From: Enterovibrio qingdaonensis
GTDB lineage: Bacteria > Pseudomonadota > Gammaproteobacteria > Enterobacterales > Vibrionaceae
Direction: 5' to 3'
DNA length: 64,000 nucleotides
Assembly: GCF_028683135.1 (NCBI RefSeq)
Contig: NZ_JAJUBB010000003.1
Location: 62,001 to 126,000, forward strand
Shown here piece after piece: positions 18,428-26,883 of this stretch. The position numbers and the translations under genes are program-made. Position 1 is the first letter of the stretch, and each line of letters opens with the position of its first letter. The notes beneath the pieces were generated by a model. The model did not search any database. It was not told the origin of the DNA and saw nothing but the letters and a program-made list of their open reading frames with translations.

Positions 18428-19729
18428 TCAGTAGCCTAGAAACACCTTAGGAAGCGTGAGACTCAACTGAGGTATATAAGTGACAAGGCCAAGTGTCAGC
18501 ACGAGCACGGCGTAGAATGGCAATAGGGGTTTGATGACTTTGTCGATTTTCACTTTGCTTACAGAACACCCTATGAACAAAGCGCTGCCAACAGGAGGCG
18601 TACAGATGCCAATACAGAGATTAAAGGTCATCATGATGCCGAAATGAACGGGGTCCATACCCAGTTCCATCGCGATTGGCAGAAAGATTGGCGTGAAAAT
18701 CAGAAGGGCGGGCGTCATATCCATAAACACGCCAACAACCAGCAAGATGAGATTGATGATCAGCAATACCACGATTGGGTTTTCTGAGACTGTCATCAGG
18801 GCGTCACTGATCATGTAAGGGATATCCGCATTTGCCATGGCCCAAGACATGCCCATTGATGCGCCAATGAGTAACAGCACGATTGATGTGGTGACGACAG
18901 ACTCAAGTACAATGCTTGGTAACTGTCGAAACGACACTTCTCGGTAAAATACAACAGCTAGCAAAAGCGTATAGACAACCGCAATAGCTGAGGCCTCAGT
19001 GGCTGTGAATACTCCCCCGATTATACCGCCCATGACTAGGACGATAAGGCCCAAGCTAGGAAGTGCGTCGAGAGTTTTGCGGATTACTTCAGCACGCGTT
19101 GGCTTTGGTGAGATAGGGTAGCCACGTCTTTTTGCAATAATGCCAGCGACCAACATCAGGCCGAAACCCATCAGCATGCCGGGTATGTAACCTGCTAGGA
19201 ATAGTGCTCCGATGGAAGTGCCGCCAGAGATTAGAGAGTAAACAATGAAGGTATTACTCGGCGGAATAAGTAGTCCGGTAGGGCACGAAGTGATATTGAC
19301 AGCTGCTGAATACGCGGGGTCGTAGCCTTCTTTCTTTTGAAGAGGAGACATTGTGCCGCCCACCGCGGCCGCAGAGGCAACGGCAGAGCCGGAAATAGAC
19401 CCAAACATCATATTGGCGAGCACATTCACGTGAGCGAGAGACCCCGGTAGTTGCCCACCCATGACCTTTGCGAACTCAATGAGGCGTATAGCAATGCCGC
19501 CTTGGTTCATGATATTGCCAGCCAAAATAAAGAAAGGGATGGCGAGAAGTGCAAAACTGTCTAGCCCCGAAGCCATTTTTTGTGAAATTACAGCGATAGC
19601 AGCATCAAACGGCAATTGAAGCATGACCGTAAGTAGCGATGCGACGCTGATTGCAAACGAGATGGGCACGCCCAACGCGAGGAAAAAGAAAAAACTACCA
19701 AATAATACGATAATGACTTGCCACTCCAT
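18428..19729 (-). CDS. TRAP transporter large permease (DctM) of the uronate locus
   Basis: This 433-residue inner-membrane protein has about twelve membrane segments, the standard DctM size. Conserved pieces include NMMFGSISGSAVASAAAVGG, SCPTGLLIPPSNTFIVYS and GVFTATEASAIAVVY. It forms the sodium-driven channel with DctQ and receives substrate from the divergently encoded DctP. Its ATG overlaps the dctQ stop (TAATG). Together with the uronate enzymes downstream, it most likely imports D-glucuronate or a close relative, an inference from context. Confidence 0.93.
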   Translation of the reverse strand: MEWQVIIVLFGSFFFFLALGVPISFAISVASLLTVMLQLPFDAAIAVISQKMASGLDSFALLAIPFFILAGNIMNQGGIAIRLIEFAKVMGGQLPGSLAHVNVLANMMFGSISGSAVASAAAVGGTMSPLQKKEGYDPAYSAAVNITSCPTGLLIPPSNTFIVYSLISGGTSIGALFLAGYIPGMLMGFGLMLVAGIIAKRRGYPISPKPTRAEVIRKTLDALPSLGLIVLVMGGIIGGVFTATEASAIAVVYTLLLAVVFYREVSFRQLPSIVLESVVTTSIVLLLIGASMGMSWAMANADIPYMISDALMTVSENPIVVLLIINLILLVVGVFMDMTPALLIFTPIFLPIAMELGMDPVHFGIMMTFNLCIGICTPPVGSALFIGCSVSKVKIDKVIKPLLPFYAVLVLTLGLVTYIPQLSLTLPKVFLGY

Positions 19730-20253
19730 TAGCTGTCTCCTTTTGAGGTAGGGAATACTTTGCTAGGCTGACTAATGACTGCGAGATTTGCGGTAATATC
19801 TTGAATAAGATAAATAAACATAAAAAAACCACTGAGCGGAATCGCGGCGTAAACCGATCCCATCTCCAAGCCCAGTGCAGGTGAAACTTGTCCGGTTGCA
19901 AGTGTTTTCATCATGAGTGTCCCGCCGCCATAGATAAGAATGACAAGCGCAAAGAACAGACATACAAGGTCAATCACCACTTTCAATACGGCTTGTTTAC
20001 GAGGGTTCTGTTCAAGTTTCATCGAAAGCAGATCGATGGAGAGATGGCGCTTTTTTCCAAGGGTATAAGCCGCCCCCATCAGACCAACCCAGATAAATAA
20101 GAAGCGAGCTATTTCGTCTGTTGATGTGCTCGGTGAATTGAGTACATAGCGAGAAAATACTTGCCATACCACACACACCACGAGAAAGCCGCTCAGTGAT
20201 ATGCAAAACAGTGATAGTGCTTTATCCATAATGCTAATCAGTTTTTTCATCAT
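19729..20253 (-). CDS. TRAP transporter small permease (DctQ) of the uronate locus
   Basis: This 174-residue protein has four hydrophobic segments and the DctQ-family stretch TSTDEIARFLFIWVGLMGAAYTLGKKRHLSIDLL. Two adjacent ATG codons start the frame, and an AAAGGAAAGG run just before them serves as ribosome site. It is the first gene of the minus-strand uronate operon (dctQ-dctM-uxuB-uxaC-kdgK-eda) and shares a control region with the divergent dctP. Confidence 0.92.
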   Translation of the reverse strand: MMKKLISIMDKALSLFCISLSGFLVVCVVWQVFSRYVLNSPSTSTDEIARFLFIWVGLMGAAYTLGKKRHLSIDLLSMKLEQNPRKQAVLKVVIDLVCLFFALVILIYGGGTLMMKTLATGQVSPALGLEMGSVYAAIPLSGFFMFIYLIQDITANLAVISQPSKVFPTSKGDS

Positions 20254-20278
20254 CCTTTCCTTTTAGGCTATAGATGTG

Positions 20279-20295
20279 AATTGGTCTCACCAAAT
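20279..20295. promoter_or_regulatory. UxuR-like operator 1
   Basis: TTGGT-CTC-ACCAA at 20281-20293 has perfect five-base arms and A/T-rich flanks. It is the site nearest the dctQ start, about 30 bases upstream, so a bound regulator could block dctQ transcription. Confidence 0.65.
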
Positions 20296-20299
20296 CGAA

Positions 20300-20317
20300 A
20301 AATTGGTAAACCTAAAG
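20300..20317. promoter_or_regulatory. UxuR-like operator 2
   Basis: AAATTGGTAAACCTAAAG keeps the AAATTGGTA left half and the ACC core of the known ExuR/UxuR consensus. The right arm is imperfect. Confidence 0.55.
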
Positions 20318-20373
20318 GTCGTGAAAGTATAAATAGAGTTATAATTATGCATAGCGGTCTAGATCACACTAAT

Positions 20374-20388
20374 ATTGGTCAGTCCAAT
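20374..20388. promoter_or_regulatory. UxuR-like operator 3
   Basis: ATTGG-TCAGT-CCAAT is a perfect five-base inverted repeat around a five-base centre, in the middle of the divergent region. Confidence 0.55.
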
Positions 20389-20445
20389 TATGGGTCATAA
20401 CTGTGCATTTGATCAAATAATGAGCGTTTATAATTTGAAAATGGA

Positions 20446-20463
20446 TTTTGGTTAGGCCAATTT
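20446..20463. promoter_or_regulatory. UxuR-like operator 4
   Basis: TTTTGGTTAGGCCAATTT has TTGG and CCAA arms with A/T flanks. It lies about 100 bases before dctP. Confidence 0.5.
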
Positions 20464-20489
20464 AGGAGTGCAATGATAAGTATTGACCC

Positions 20490-20507
20490 TTTTGGTTAAC
20501 CATTAAC
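20490..20507. promoter_or_regulatory. UxuR-like operator 5
   Basis: TTTTGGTTAACCATTAAC contains the perfect 10-base palindrome TGGTTAACCA, identical to the core of the site before uxuR. It is about 55 bases upstream of the dctP start. Confidence 0.65.
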
Positions 20508-20559
20508 TTTGCTGAACCATACCATTTCCATCAGCAATGATGAGCAACGGAGAATTATT

Positions 20560-21546
20560 ATGTTCAGGAACAAATCAGCAGTTGTAAGTCTTGTCGCTTG
20601 CATTGTCGCTGTCATTACGGCTTTACCAACAAGCGCTGCCACTGTACTCAAGCTTAGTCACAATCAAGACAGAAACCATCCAGTACATAAATCAATGAAA
20701 TTTATGGCGGATGAAGTCAAAGAATTGACCGGTGGAGAAGTGAAGATCCGTATTTATCCAAATGCTCAGTTGGGCACACAACGCGAGTCAATGGAGTTGA
20801 TGCAGAACGGCGCTCTGCATATGGTGAAATCCAATGCCAGTGAGCTAGAAACGTTTGAGCCAGCTTACGGTACCTTTAATCTTCCTTATATCTTCCGCAA
20901 TAGAGATCATTACTACCGTGTAATGCAGGGAGACGTCGGCGAGCAGATATTGGCAACATCTTATGACAAAGGCTTTATTGGACTGACCTATTACGATGGG
21001 GGATCTCGTAACTTCTATGCGAATAAAGCTATCAATAGTCCAGCTGACTTGGCAGGCATGAAAATACGGGTACAGCCTAGCCCAACAGCTGTTCAAATGA
21101 TTGAATTAATGGGAGGCTCTCCAACACCTTTGGCTTACGGTGAGCTGTATACAGCCCTTCAGCAAGGCGTTGTGGATGGCGCAGAGAACAATCCCGCTGC
21201 GTTGACGTTATCTCGTCATGGTGAAGTTGCCAAAGTATATAGTCAGGATGAACACACAATGATCCCAGATGTACTTCTTATCAGTTCTAAGGCTTGGGAT
21301 GAGCTAAGTGACAGCCACCAAGGTGCACTTCGACAAGCTGCGAAAAATTCAATGATGTACCACAAAACCCTGTGGGAAGAGATGACGAATGAAGCCATCG
21401 ATAAGGCTAAGAACAACTTGGGTGTTAAGTTTGTCTCGGTAGAAAAGCAGCCTTTTGTTGACGCGGTTAAACCCATGCACGATGCAGCGTTACAAAATCC
21501 AGCTATCGCGAGTTATGTACGTGCCATTGGCGAGCTCGCGGAATAA
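20560..21546 (+). CDS. TRAP transporter periplasmic binding protein (DctP) of the uronate locus
   Basis: The 328-residue precursor starts at ATG 20560, with GGAG seven bases upstream; a longer in-frame start lacks one. The signal peptide ends near ALPTSA. The mature protein has the DctP pattern: AQLGTQRESMELMQNG, INSPADLAGMKIRVQPSPTAVQM (with the ligand-binding Arg near residue 170) and YGELYTALQQGVVDGAENNPAALTLS. This form is typical of TRAP proteins for uronates and related sugar acids. It is split from its dctQM partners, which lie on the opposite strand across the shared control region. Confidence 0.92.
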   Translation: MFRNKSAVVSLVACIVAVITALPTSAATVLKLSHNQDRNHPVHKSMKFMADEVKELTGGEVKIRIYPNAQLGTQRESMELMQNGALHMVKSNASELETFEPAYGTFNLPYIFRNRDHYYRVMQGDVGEQILATSYDKGFIGLTYYDGGSRNFYANKAINSPADLAGMKIRVQPSPTAVQMIELMGGSPTPLAYGELYTALQQGVVDGAENNPAALTLSRHGEVAKVYSQDEHTMIPDVLLISSKAWDELSDSHQGALRQAAKNSMMYHKTLWEEMTNEAIDKAKNNLGVKFVSVEKQPFVDAVKPMHDAALQNPAIASYVRAIGELAE

Positions 21547-21615
21547 ACCCAGTCAGGGCTTGCTCCGTAGTGAGCCCTTTTGACCAAAAAGTATAAATCA
21601 AGCCTTACATCACAG

Positions 21616-21633
21616 ATATTGGTTAACCAATAT
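21616..21633. promoter_or_regulatory. UxuR-like operator before uxuR (perfect palindrome)
   Basis: ATATTGGTTAACCAATAT is a perfect 18-base palindrome and the best match in the window to the ExuR/UxuR consensus. It lies 74 bases before the uxuR start and implies autoregulation. Confidence 0.8.
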
Positions 21634-21646
21634 TTGGTTAACCTTG
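21632..21646. promoter_or_regulatory. Second UxuR-like site before uxuR
   Basis: ATTTGGTTAACCTTG overlaps the end of the perfect palindrome by two bases and repeats its TTGGTTAACC core. The tandem arrangement suggests cooperative binding. Confidence 0.6.
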
Positions 21647-21706
21647 CAGCAATGCTATGATGCCAGACCAAATAGGTGAGTAGATACAACCAGTAGGCTA
21701 GTGAAT

Positions 21707-22498
21707 ATGAGCAATGTAACGCGTCTTTATCAGAAAATCGGTACAAAAATCATGGAACAAATTGCGGCCGGTGAATACAAGGTGGGTGATAAATTGCCCC
21801 CGGAACGCGACATCGCTGAACAATTGCAAGTGAGTCGCTCAGTTATCCGTGAAGCGCTGATTATGTTAGAGATAAAGGAACTGGTTGAAGTGAAGAAAGG
21901 CTCAGGCGTGTATGTGATTAATACGCCTTCGACCTTTTTAAACCAAGCCTCGTTACAGCCTACTGAAAAGGTAACTGGGCAATCGGAATCTGATGAAGAT
22001 GACGCCGGACCGTTTGAAATGTTGCAGGCCAGACAGCTATTGGAAAGTCATATCGCTGAATTTGCGGCGACACAGGTGACGAAGCATGAAATTTTCCGTC
22101 TCCGTGAAGCACTCGAACTCGAGCGTAAAGACTTAGAGGCTGGAAGCAACGACTACGATGGTGACCAAATGTTTCACATAGTCATCGCTGAAGCGACGCA
22201 AAACAGTGTGCTCAGCGATATGGTCAAAGACATGTGGGAAAGACGAAATCGCAGCTTAATGTGGCAACAACTTCATGAGCGAATTTCTGATCAGGATTAC
22301 CGGAAACGCTGGCTTGCCGATCACGAGCGTATCTTCAAGGCATTGGTCCGAAAGGACCCTGTGGCGGCTAGAGAAGCCATGTGGCAGCACTTAGAAAATG
22401 TTAAGCAAACTTTGTTTGAACTGTCAGATGTGGATGATCCGAGTTTTGATGGATACCTGTTCAGTTCCTACCCAGTTACGTTGTCACAATCAGAGTAA
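21707..22498 (+). CDS. uxuR: GntR/FadR-subfamily regulator of uronate catabolism, UxuR-like
   Basis: The 263-residue protein has an N-terminal GntR winged helix (KLPPERDIAEQLQVSRSVIREALIMLEIKELVEVKKGSGVYV in segments, residues 28-72) and a FadR-type C-terminal ligand domain with DDAGPFEMLQARQLLESHIAEF and FDGYLF near the end, closely like E. coli UxuR. It probably represses the uronate genes until a pathway intermediate such as fructuronate binds. The ATG at 21707 is preferred over GTG at 21701 because TAGG lies nine bases upstream. Operator palindromes precede it. Confidence 0.9.
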   Translation: MSNVTRLYQKIGTKIMEQIAAGEYKVGDKLPPERDIAEQLQVSRSVIREALIMLEIKELVEVKKGSGVYVINTPSTFLNQASLQPTEKVTGQSESDEDDAGPFEMLQARQLLESHIAEFAATQVTKHEIFRLREALELERKDLEAGSNDYDGDQMFHIVIAEATQNSVLSDMVKDMWERRNRSLMWQQLHERISDQDYRKRWLADHERIFKALVRKDPVAAREAMWQHLENVKQTLFELSDVDDPSFDGYLFSSYPVTLSQSE

Positions 22499-22554
22499 CT
22501 ACTTAATTCAATAGCATTCTTTACGCTAGAGAAGTGTATCGACAGGATAACGAT

Positions 22555-23736
22555 ATGGAACAGACATGGCGTTGGTATGGCCCACACGATCCCGTTTCAC
22601 TGCAAGATATTCGACAGGCAGGTGCAACAGGGATTGTCACAGCGCTTCACCATATACCAAACGGAGAAATTTGGAGTACTGAGGAGATAGAGCAACGTAA
22701 GGCGATCATATCTGAATGTGAAATGGTTTGGTCTGTTGTTGAGAGTGTTCCCGTACATGAAGAGATTAAAACGCGCTCTGGAAACTATAAAAAATGGATT
22801 GCTAATTACAAACAAACCCTCGAAAACCTAGCAAAGTGTGGCCTAGATACGGTTTGTTATAACTTCATGCCTGTGCTGGACTGGACGCGCACAGACCTTG
22901 AGTTCGAGTTGCCGGATGGCTCAAGAGCATTGAGGTTTGATCATACGGCCTTTGCGGCCTTTGAGCTATTTATCCTAAAACGCCCGGGAGCGGAATTAGA
23001 GTATACCCTTGAAGAACAGCAGGAAGCGGCCAGACATTTCGATACGATGACGCAGGCTGATGTTACTAAACTCACTAGCAATATTATCGCGGGTTTACCC
23101 GGTGCTGAAGAAGGTTACACATTAGAAGAATTTCAAGCTCGTTTGGATAGCTACAAGCATATAAGTAAGGACAAGCTTAGGGAGCATCTCGCGGCCTTTT
23201 TGAAAGAACTGGTGCCTGTGTGTGAGCAATACGGTTTGAAACTTGCAGTGCATCCAGATGATCCACCACGGCCCATACTTGGTCTTCCACGGATAGTATC
23301 GACAATAGAAGACATTGAGTGGCTAACGACTCAAGTACCTAGCAAAATGAATGGGATCACCATGTGCACGGGTTCTTACGGAGTGCGAGGTGACAATGAT
23401 TTGGTGAAAATGATCGAACGCTATGGCGAGCGTATCTACTTCACGCACTTACGCTCTACACAGCGCGAAAATAACCCCAAGACGTTCCATGAGTCGGCGC
23501 ACTTGGAAGGGGACGTGGACATGTACAATGTGGTCAATGCGTTATTGAAGGAAGAGCATCGCCGTAAGCAAGCTGGAGAAACGCGGCTAATCCCAATGCG
23601 CCCAGATCATGGTCACCAAATCATTGATGACCTACGAAAGCAAACAAACCCTGGTTACTCGTGTATCGGTCGCTTGAAGGGATTAGCAGAGCTGCGTGGT
23701 TTAGAATTGGCTCTTGAGCGCACTTTCTATAGCTAA
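22555..23736 (+). CDS. uxuA: Mannonate dehydratase
   Basis: The 393-residue enzyme dehydrates D-mannonate to 2-keto-3-deoxygluconate (KDG). It matches UxuA in length and motifs: [39 protein letters not shown] (in segments), [18 protein letters not shown] with metal-ligand residues, [25 protein letters not shown] and [13 protein letters not shown]. The ATG at 22555 has AGGATAA eight bases upstream and gives the E. coli length. It is 56 bases after uxuR on the same strand, so the plus-strand unit dctP-uxuR-uxuA completes the pathway encoded on the minus strand. Confidence 0.95.
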   Translation: MEQTWRWYGPHDPVSLQDIRQAGATGIVTALHHIPNGEIWSTEEIEQRKAIISECEMVWSVVESVPVHEEIKTRSGNYKKWIANYKQTLENLAKCGLDTVCYNFMPVLDWTRTDLEFELPDGSRALRFDHTAFAAFELFILKRPGAELEYTLEEQQEAARHFDTMTQADVTKLTSNIIAGLPGAEEGYTLEEFQARLDSYKHISKDKLREHLAAFLKELVPVCEQYGLKLAVHPDDPPRPILGLPRIVSTIEDIEWLTTQVPSKMNGITMCTGSYGVRGDNDLVKMIERYGERIYFTHLRSTQRENNPKTFHESAHLEGDVDMYNVVNALLKEEHRRKQAGETRLIPMRPDHGHQIIDDLRKQTNPGYSCIGRLKGLAELRGLELALERTFYS

Positions 23737-23754
23737 TCGCACGCTGAATCTTTC

Positions 23755-23789
23755 GTCACTCAGGGCATTTGATTCCTGCTCTGAGTGAC
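23755..23789. terminator. Hairpin between convergent uxuA and the ABC ATPase gene
   Basis: GTCACTCAG at 23755-23763 pairs with CTGAGTGAC at 23781-23789, and four inner pairs (one G-T) extend the stem to 13. T-runs after it are weak on both strands, so termination is likely but not certain. Confidence 0.6.
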
Positions 23790-23826
23790 AGTGTTGAGTT
23801 TTAATGTGCGTGCGTAATAAGCCAAC

Positions 23827-24618
23827 CTAACTGATTTCTGCGCTGCCTCCTGTGCCGGGTTCCATGGCACCTGTCATAATGGCAACGGCATCAGACATAG
23901 TGTGGGTCTTGGGTGAAATGATGTCTACTCGCTTACCCAATCGATGAATATGAACACGATCGGCAACTTCAAACACATGCGGCATATTGTGACTGATAAG
24001 CACAACAGGAAGCCCTTTATTTTTCACTTCAACAATGAGGTCCAGAACGCGTCGAGATTCCTTAACACCCAGTGCGGCCGTCGGTTCATCCATGATGACG
24101 ACTTGTGTCCCAAAAAGGGCGGAACGCGCGACAGCAACGCCTTGCCGTTGACCTCCTGACAGGGTTTCAACCGCTTGGGTGATATCCTGAATGGTCATGA
24201 GTCCAAGTTCGGTCAGTTTTTCTTTCGCCTTTTCACGCATGGCTTTTTTATCCAACATCCGAAGCCATTTTCCTCGCCAATCGTTACAACGGATTTCTCT
24301 ACCAAGAAAGAGGTTATCGGCAATGTTGAGTGCAGGTGCAACGGCAAGGTTTTGGTAAACCGTTTCAATGCCTGCTTCGCGTGCCTGCATGGGGTTGGAA
24401 AACTTAACGCGCTCCCCTTCGAGCGTGATTTCACCGGCGTCAGGGACCAACGCTCCAGAGAGGGCTTTGATCAGGCTGGATTTGCCTGCACCATTGTCGC
24501 CAATGACCGCTAAGACTTCACCAGGCATCAAATCAAAGTCTGCGCCATCTAATGCGGTCACTCGACCATAGCGTTTTACGAGTCCACGCGCTTGCAGTAC
24601 AGGTGTTTGTTCTGTCAT
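23827..24618 (-). CDS. frcA: Sugar ABC transporter ATP-binding protein (FrcA-like)
   Basis: The 263-residue single-domain ATPase carries Walker A GDNGAGKSSLIKAL, the signature LSGGQRQGVAVARS and Walker B VVIMDEPTAALG. A single ABC domain, rather than the fused double domain of RbsA, fits the FrcA subtype of fructose/ribose importers. The ATG at 24618 overlaps the permease stop (ATGA), so they are coupled. It powers import through FrcC with substrate from FrcB. The exact sugar is inferred from family resemblance only. Confidence 0.88.
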   Translation of the reverse strand: MTEQTPVLQARGLVKRYGRVTALDGADFDLMPGEVLAVIGDNGAGKSSLIKALSGALVPDAGEITLEGERVKFSNPMQAREAGIETVYQNLAVAPALNIADNLFLGREIRCNDWRGKWLRMLDKKAMREKAKEKLTELGLMTIQDITQAVETLSGGQRQGVAVARSALFGTQVVIMDEPTAALGVKESRRVLDLIVEVKNKGLPVVLISHNMPHVFEVADRVHIHRLGKRVDIISPKTHTMSDAVAIMTGAMEPGTGGSAEIS

Positions 24619-25673
24619 GACGCGACTCTCCGAATCCATTGGTCAATACTGACCGCGACGATGATCAGCACGCCCACCGTAAATTCCTGCCAAAGCACAT
24701 CCACGCTGAGCAGTGCGAGTCCGTTTCTAAACACACCGACGATTAATGCGCCGATCAAAGTACCAAAGATGGAGCCTCTGCCACCGAAAAGACTGGTGCC
24801 GCCAATTACCACGGCGGTAATGGAATCGAGGTTTGCGGTATAACCAGCCTGCGGGCTAACAGAGCCAATACGGCCAATGAGCACCCAAGCGGCGAGGGCG
24901 CAAATGACGCCAGCGATGATATAGATAGACAGCAGAACGCGTTTGGTTCTTATCCCTGCAAGGCGCGCAGCATCGGGATCGTCGCCTGTCGCATAGACGT
25001 GGCGCCCCCAAGGCGTCCAATTCAGTGCGTACCAGACGATAATAAACAGTAGCAGCATAAAGATAGAGCTGTACGCGATACGCCCACCAAAGACTTCAAT
25101 CGTATTACCTAACCACTGAAGTAAAGGCGCTTGTTGGTCGATGACTTGAGAGCGAATGGTTTGGCTGTTTGAATACCAAAGATTCAACGCAAAGAAAATG
25201 TTCCATGTTCCAAGCGTCGCAATAAAGGGAGGTAGCTTTACCCGTGACACCAATAAGCCGTTGATCATGCCTGCGATAGCACCTACCGCTATTCCTCCAA
25301 GAAATGCGATTGAGGGTGGGAGACCATAGTCTATCGCCAGACGGCCCATAACAACGGACGTCAGCACCATGACTGCGCCCACAGATAAATCAATTCCAGC
25401 AGTCAGGATGATCAGTGTTTGCGCGATGCCAATAACGCCAATAATGGTGACCTGTTGCAATACCAGCGAAAGATTGAAGGGGTGAAAGAAGCGATCTCCC
25501 ACCAAGGTTGAAAACACGACCACTGCCATCACCAGCACCAGAAAGGGGGCCGCTGTTGGGTGATTGTGTAAGTAGAGCTGAATACGTTGCCCGAAGGAAA
25601 ACGAATAGCCGCTGAGTTCATCGCCAGCCAGCCTCGTTTGGGCTGAGTCCGACGACTTTTGTGGTGAAGACAT
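24615..25673 (-). CDS. frcC: Sugar ABC transporter permease (FrcC-like)
   Basis: This 352-residue inner-membrane protein of the ribose/xylose/fructose permease family has about ten membrane segments and the conserved LTAGIDLSVGAVMVLTSVV and GGTSLFGGRGSIFGTLIGALI motifs. The ATG at 25673 has AGGAG at a good distance and removes a 10-residue extension. A GC-rich hairpin separates it from the binding-protein gene upstream. Confidence 0.88.
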   Translation of the reverse strand: MSSPQKSSDSAQTRLAGDELSGYSFSFGQRIQLYLHNHPTAAPFLVLVMAVVVFSTLVGDRFFHPFNLSLVLQQVTIIGVIGIAQTLIILTAGIDLSVGAVMVLTSVVMGRLAIDYGLPPSIAFLGGIAVGAIAGMINGLLVSRVKLPPFIATLGTWNIFFALNLWYSNSQTIRSQVIDQQAPLLQWLGNTIEVFGGRIAYSSIFMLLLFIIVWYALNWTPWGRHVYATGDDPDAARLAGIRTKRVLLSIYIIAGVICALAAWVLIGRIGSVSPQAGYTANLDSITAVVIGGTSLFGGRGSIFGTLIGALIVGVFRNGLALLSVDVLWQEFTVGVLIIVAVSIDQWIRRVAS

Positions 25674-25718
25674 GAAGAACTCCTGCAAACACGAAAACCA
25701 CACAGAATGTTTCTAGTA

Positions 25719-25738
25719 AGGAGGGCGGTTGCCCTCCT
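25719..25738 (-). other. Intercistronic hairpin between frcB and frcC
   Basis: AGGAGGGC-GGTT-GCCCTCCT is a perfect eight-base stem with a four-base loop. No T-run follows on the minus strand. Such hairpins after binding-protein genes often stabilise the 5' message so that the binding protein is made in excess. Confidence 0.7.
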
Positions 25739-25759
25739 CGTTTCGTCTGTCCTCAGTGC

Positions 25760-26782
25760 TTATCCCCAGCATTTGGACTTGGCGGTTTTGGAGTCTGTGG
25801 AGTTAACGCCAGATACAGGTTCGTCGGTGATAAGCTCAACGCCAGTGTCATAAAACGCTTTGCCCGGTGTTGCGCCCGGTTTTACGCCTGATTTCGCGTA
25901 TTCAACGACCGCAGCAACGCCAAGTGAGGCCATGCGCAGTGGGAATTGCATGGAGGTTGCGCCAATGACTCCTGCCTCCACATTGTCGACGCCTGGGCAG
26001 CCACCATCAACGGAAACGACAATAACGTCATCTTCACGTCCAACGGCTTTGAGCGCTTCATAAGCTCCGGCTGCTGCCGGTTCATTGATGGTGTAAACAA
26101 GGTTGATGCCGGGATCTTTCTGAAGCAGGTTTTCCATGGCACGGCGGCCACCTTCTTCAGACCCTTGAGTGACATCATTCCCTACGATGCGCGGGTCGTT
26201 TTCATCTCGGTTGATATTGGGGTTGTTGGTGTCGATACCAAAACCGGTTAGGAAGCCTTGGTCGCGAGCCACATCAACGGTGATGTTGGCAGTACTCAAA
26301 TCGAGCAGCGCAATTTTTGCGTCTTTCGCATCGTCCCCCAGTTTTGCTTTGGCCCATTCACCAATCAGTTCGCCGGCTTTAAAGTTATCCGTCGCAAAGG
26401 TGGCGTCAGCGATGTTGGCGGGAGAAAACGGCGTGTCTAAAGCGATAACGAGTACACCCGCGTCACGTGCGCGTTTCACGGCAGGCGCGAGAGCGTGAGG
26501 ATCGCTGGGCGTGATGAGAATACCTTTCGCTCCCGCGGCAACGAGGTTTTCAATAGCCTGTACCTGAGAATCGGTGTCACCGTCAAATCGACCAGCGAAA
26601 GAGCTCAGCTTCGCCCCCATGGCATCTGCTTGCTGCTTGGCACCTTCTTTCATTTTGACGAAAAACGGGTTGGTATTGGTTTTTGTGATTAAACCAATCA
26701 GGACTTCTTCTGCCATGGCTTGGGTGAAAGGAAGGCTTGCCATCATGGCTGCCAATAGCGATGTTTTTACTATCTTCTTCAT
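25760..26782 (-). CDS. frcB: Sugar ABC transporter periplasmic binding protein (FrcB-like)
   Basis: The 340-residue precursor has a signal peptide ([16 protein letters not shown]) and a type I periplasmic binding fold: [57 protein letters not shown] and [13 protein letters not shown]. The overall sequence and the C-terminal Cys resemble fructose-binding FrcB. It is the first gene of the frcBCA unit. The two-component system lies directly upstream on the same strand and may control it. Confidence 0.88.
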   Translation of the reverse strand: MKKIVKTSLLAAMMASLPFTQAMAEEVLIGLITKTNTNPFFVKMKEGAKQQADAMGAKLSSFAGRFDGDTDSQVQAIENLVAAGAKGILITPSDPHALAPAVKRARDAGVLVIALDTPFSPANIADATFATDNFKAGELIGEWAKAKLGDDAKDAKIALLDLSTANITVDVARDQGFLTGFGIDTNNPNINRDENDPRIVGNDVTQGSEEGGRRAMENLLQKDPGINLVYTINEPAAAGAYEALKAVGREDDVIVVSVDGGCPGVDNVEAGVIGATSMQFPLRMASLGVAAVVEYAKSGVKPGATPGKAFYDTGVELITDEPVSGVNSTDSKTAKSKCWG

Positions 26783-26883
26783 ACCAGATCTCCTTGAGGT
26801 GTCGGTATAAACAACGTGGCAGGGTTTTGCGAATGGACGGTTTCAAGCGCGCTGTTTTTTCGTTCACAATTGAAATAATCCGC

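Larger units (their letters stand above)
20254..20559. promoter_or_regulatory. Divergent control region of the uronate operons with several UxuR-like operator sites
   Basis: About 300 AT-rich bases separate dctQ (minus) from dctP (plus). Five short inverted repeats of the TTGGT-n-ACCAA type lie in it, listed separately. They resemble the ExuR/UxuR consensus AAATTGGTATACCAATTT known from enterobacteria. Promoters for both directions must be here, but I could not pick unambiguous -35/-10 pairs. Confidence 0.75.

Noticed and set aside
20352-20420. Possible CRP sites in the uronate control region
   Set aside because: Only single half-sites (TGTGATC on one strand, TGTG with a poor second half) are present, so catabolite control cannot be claimed.
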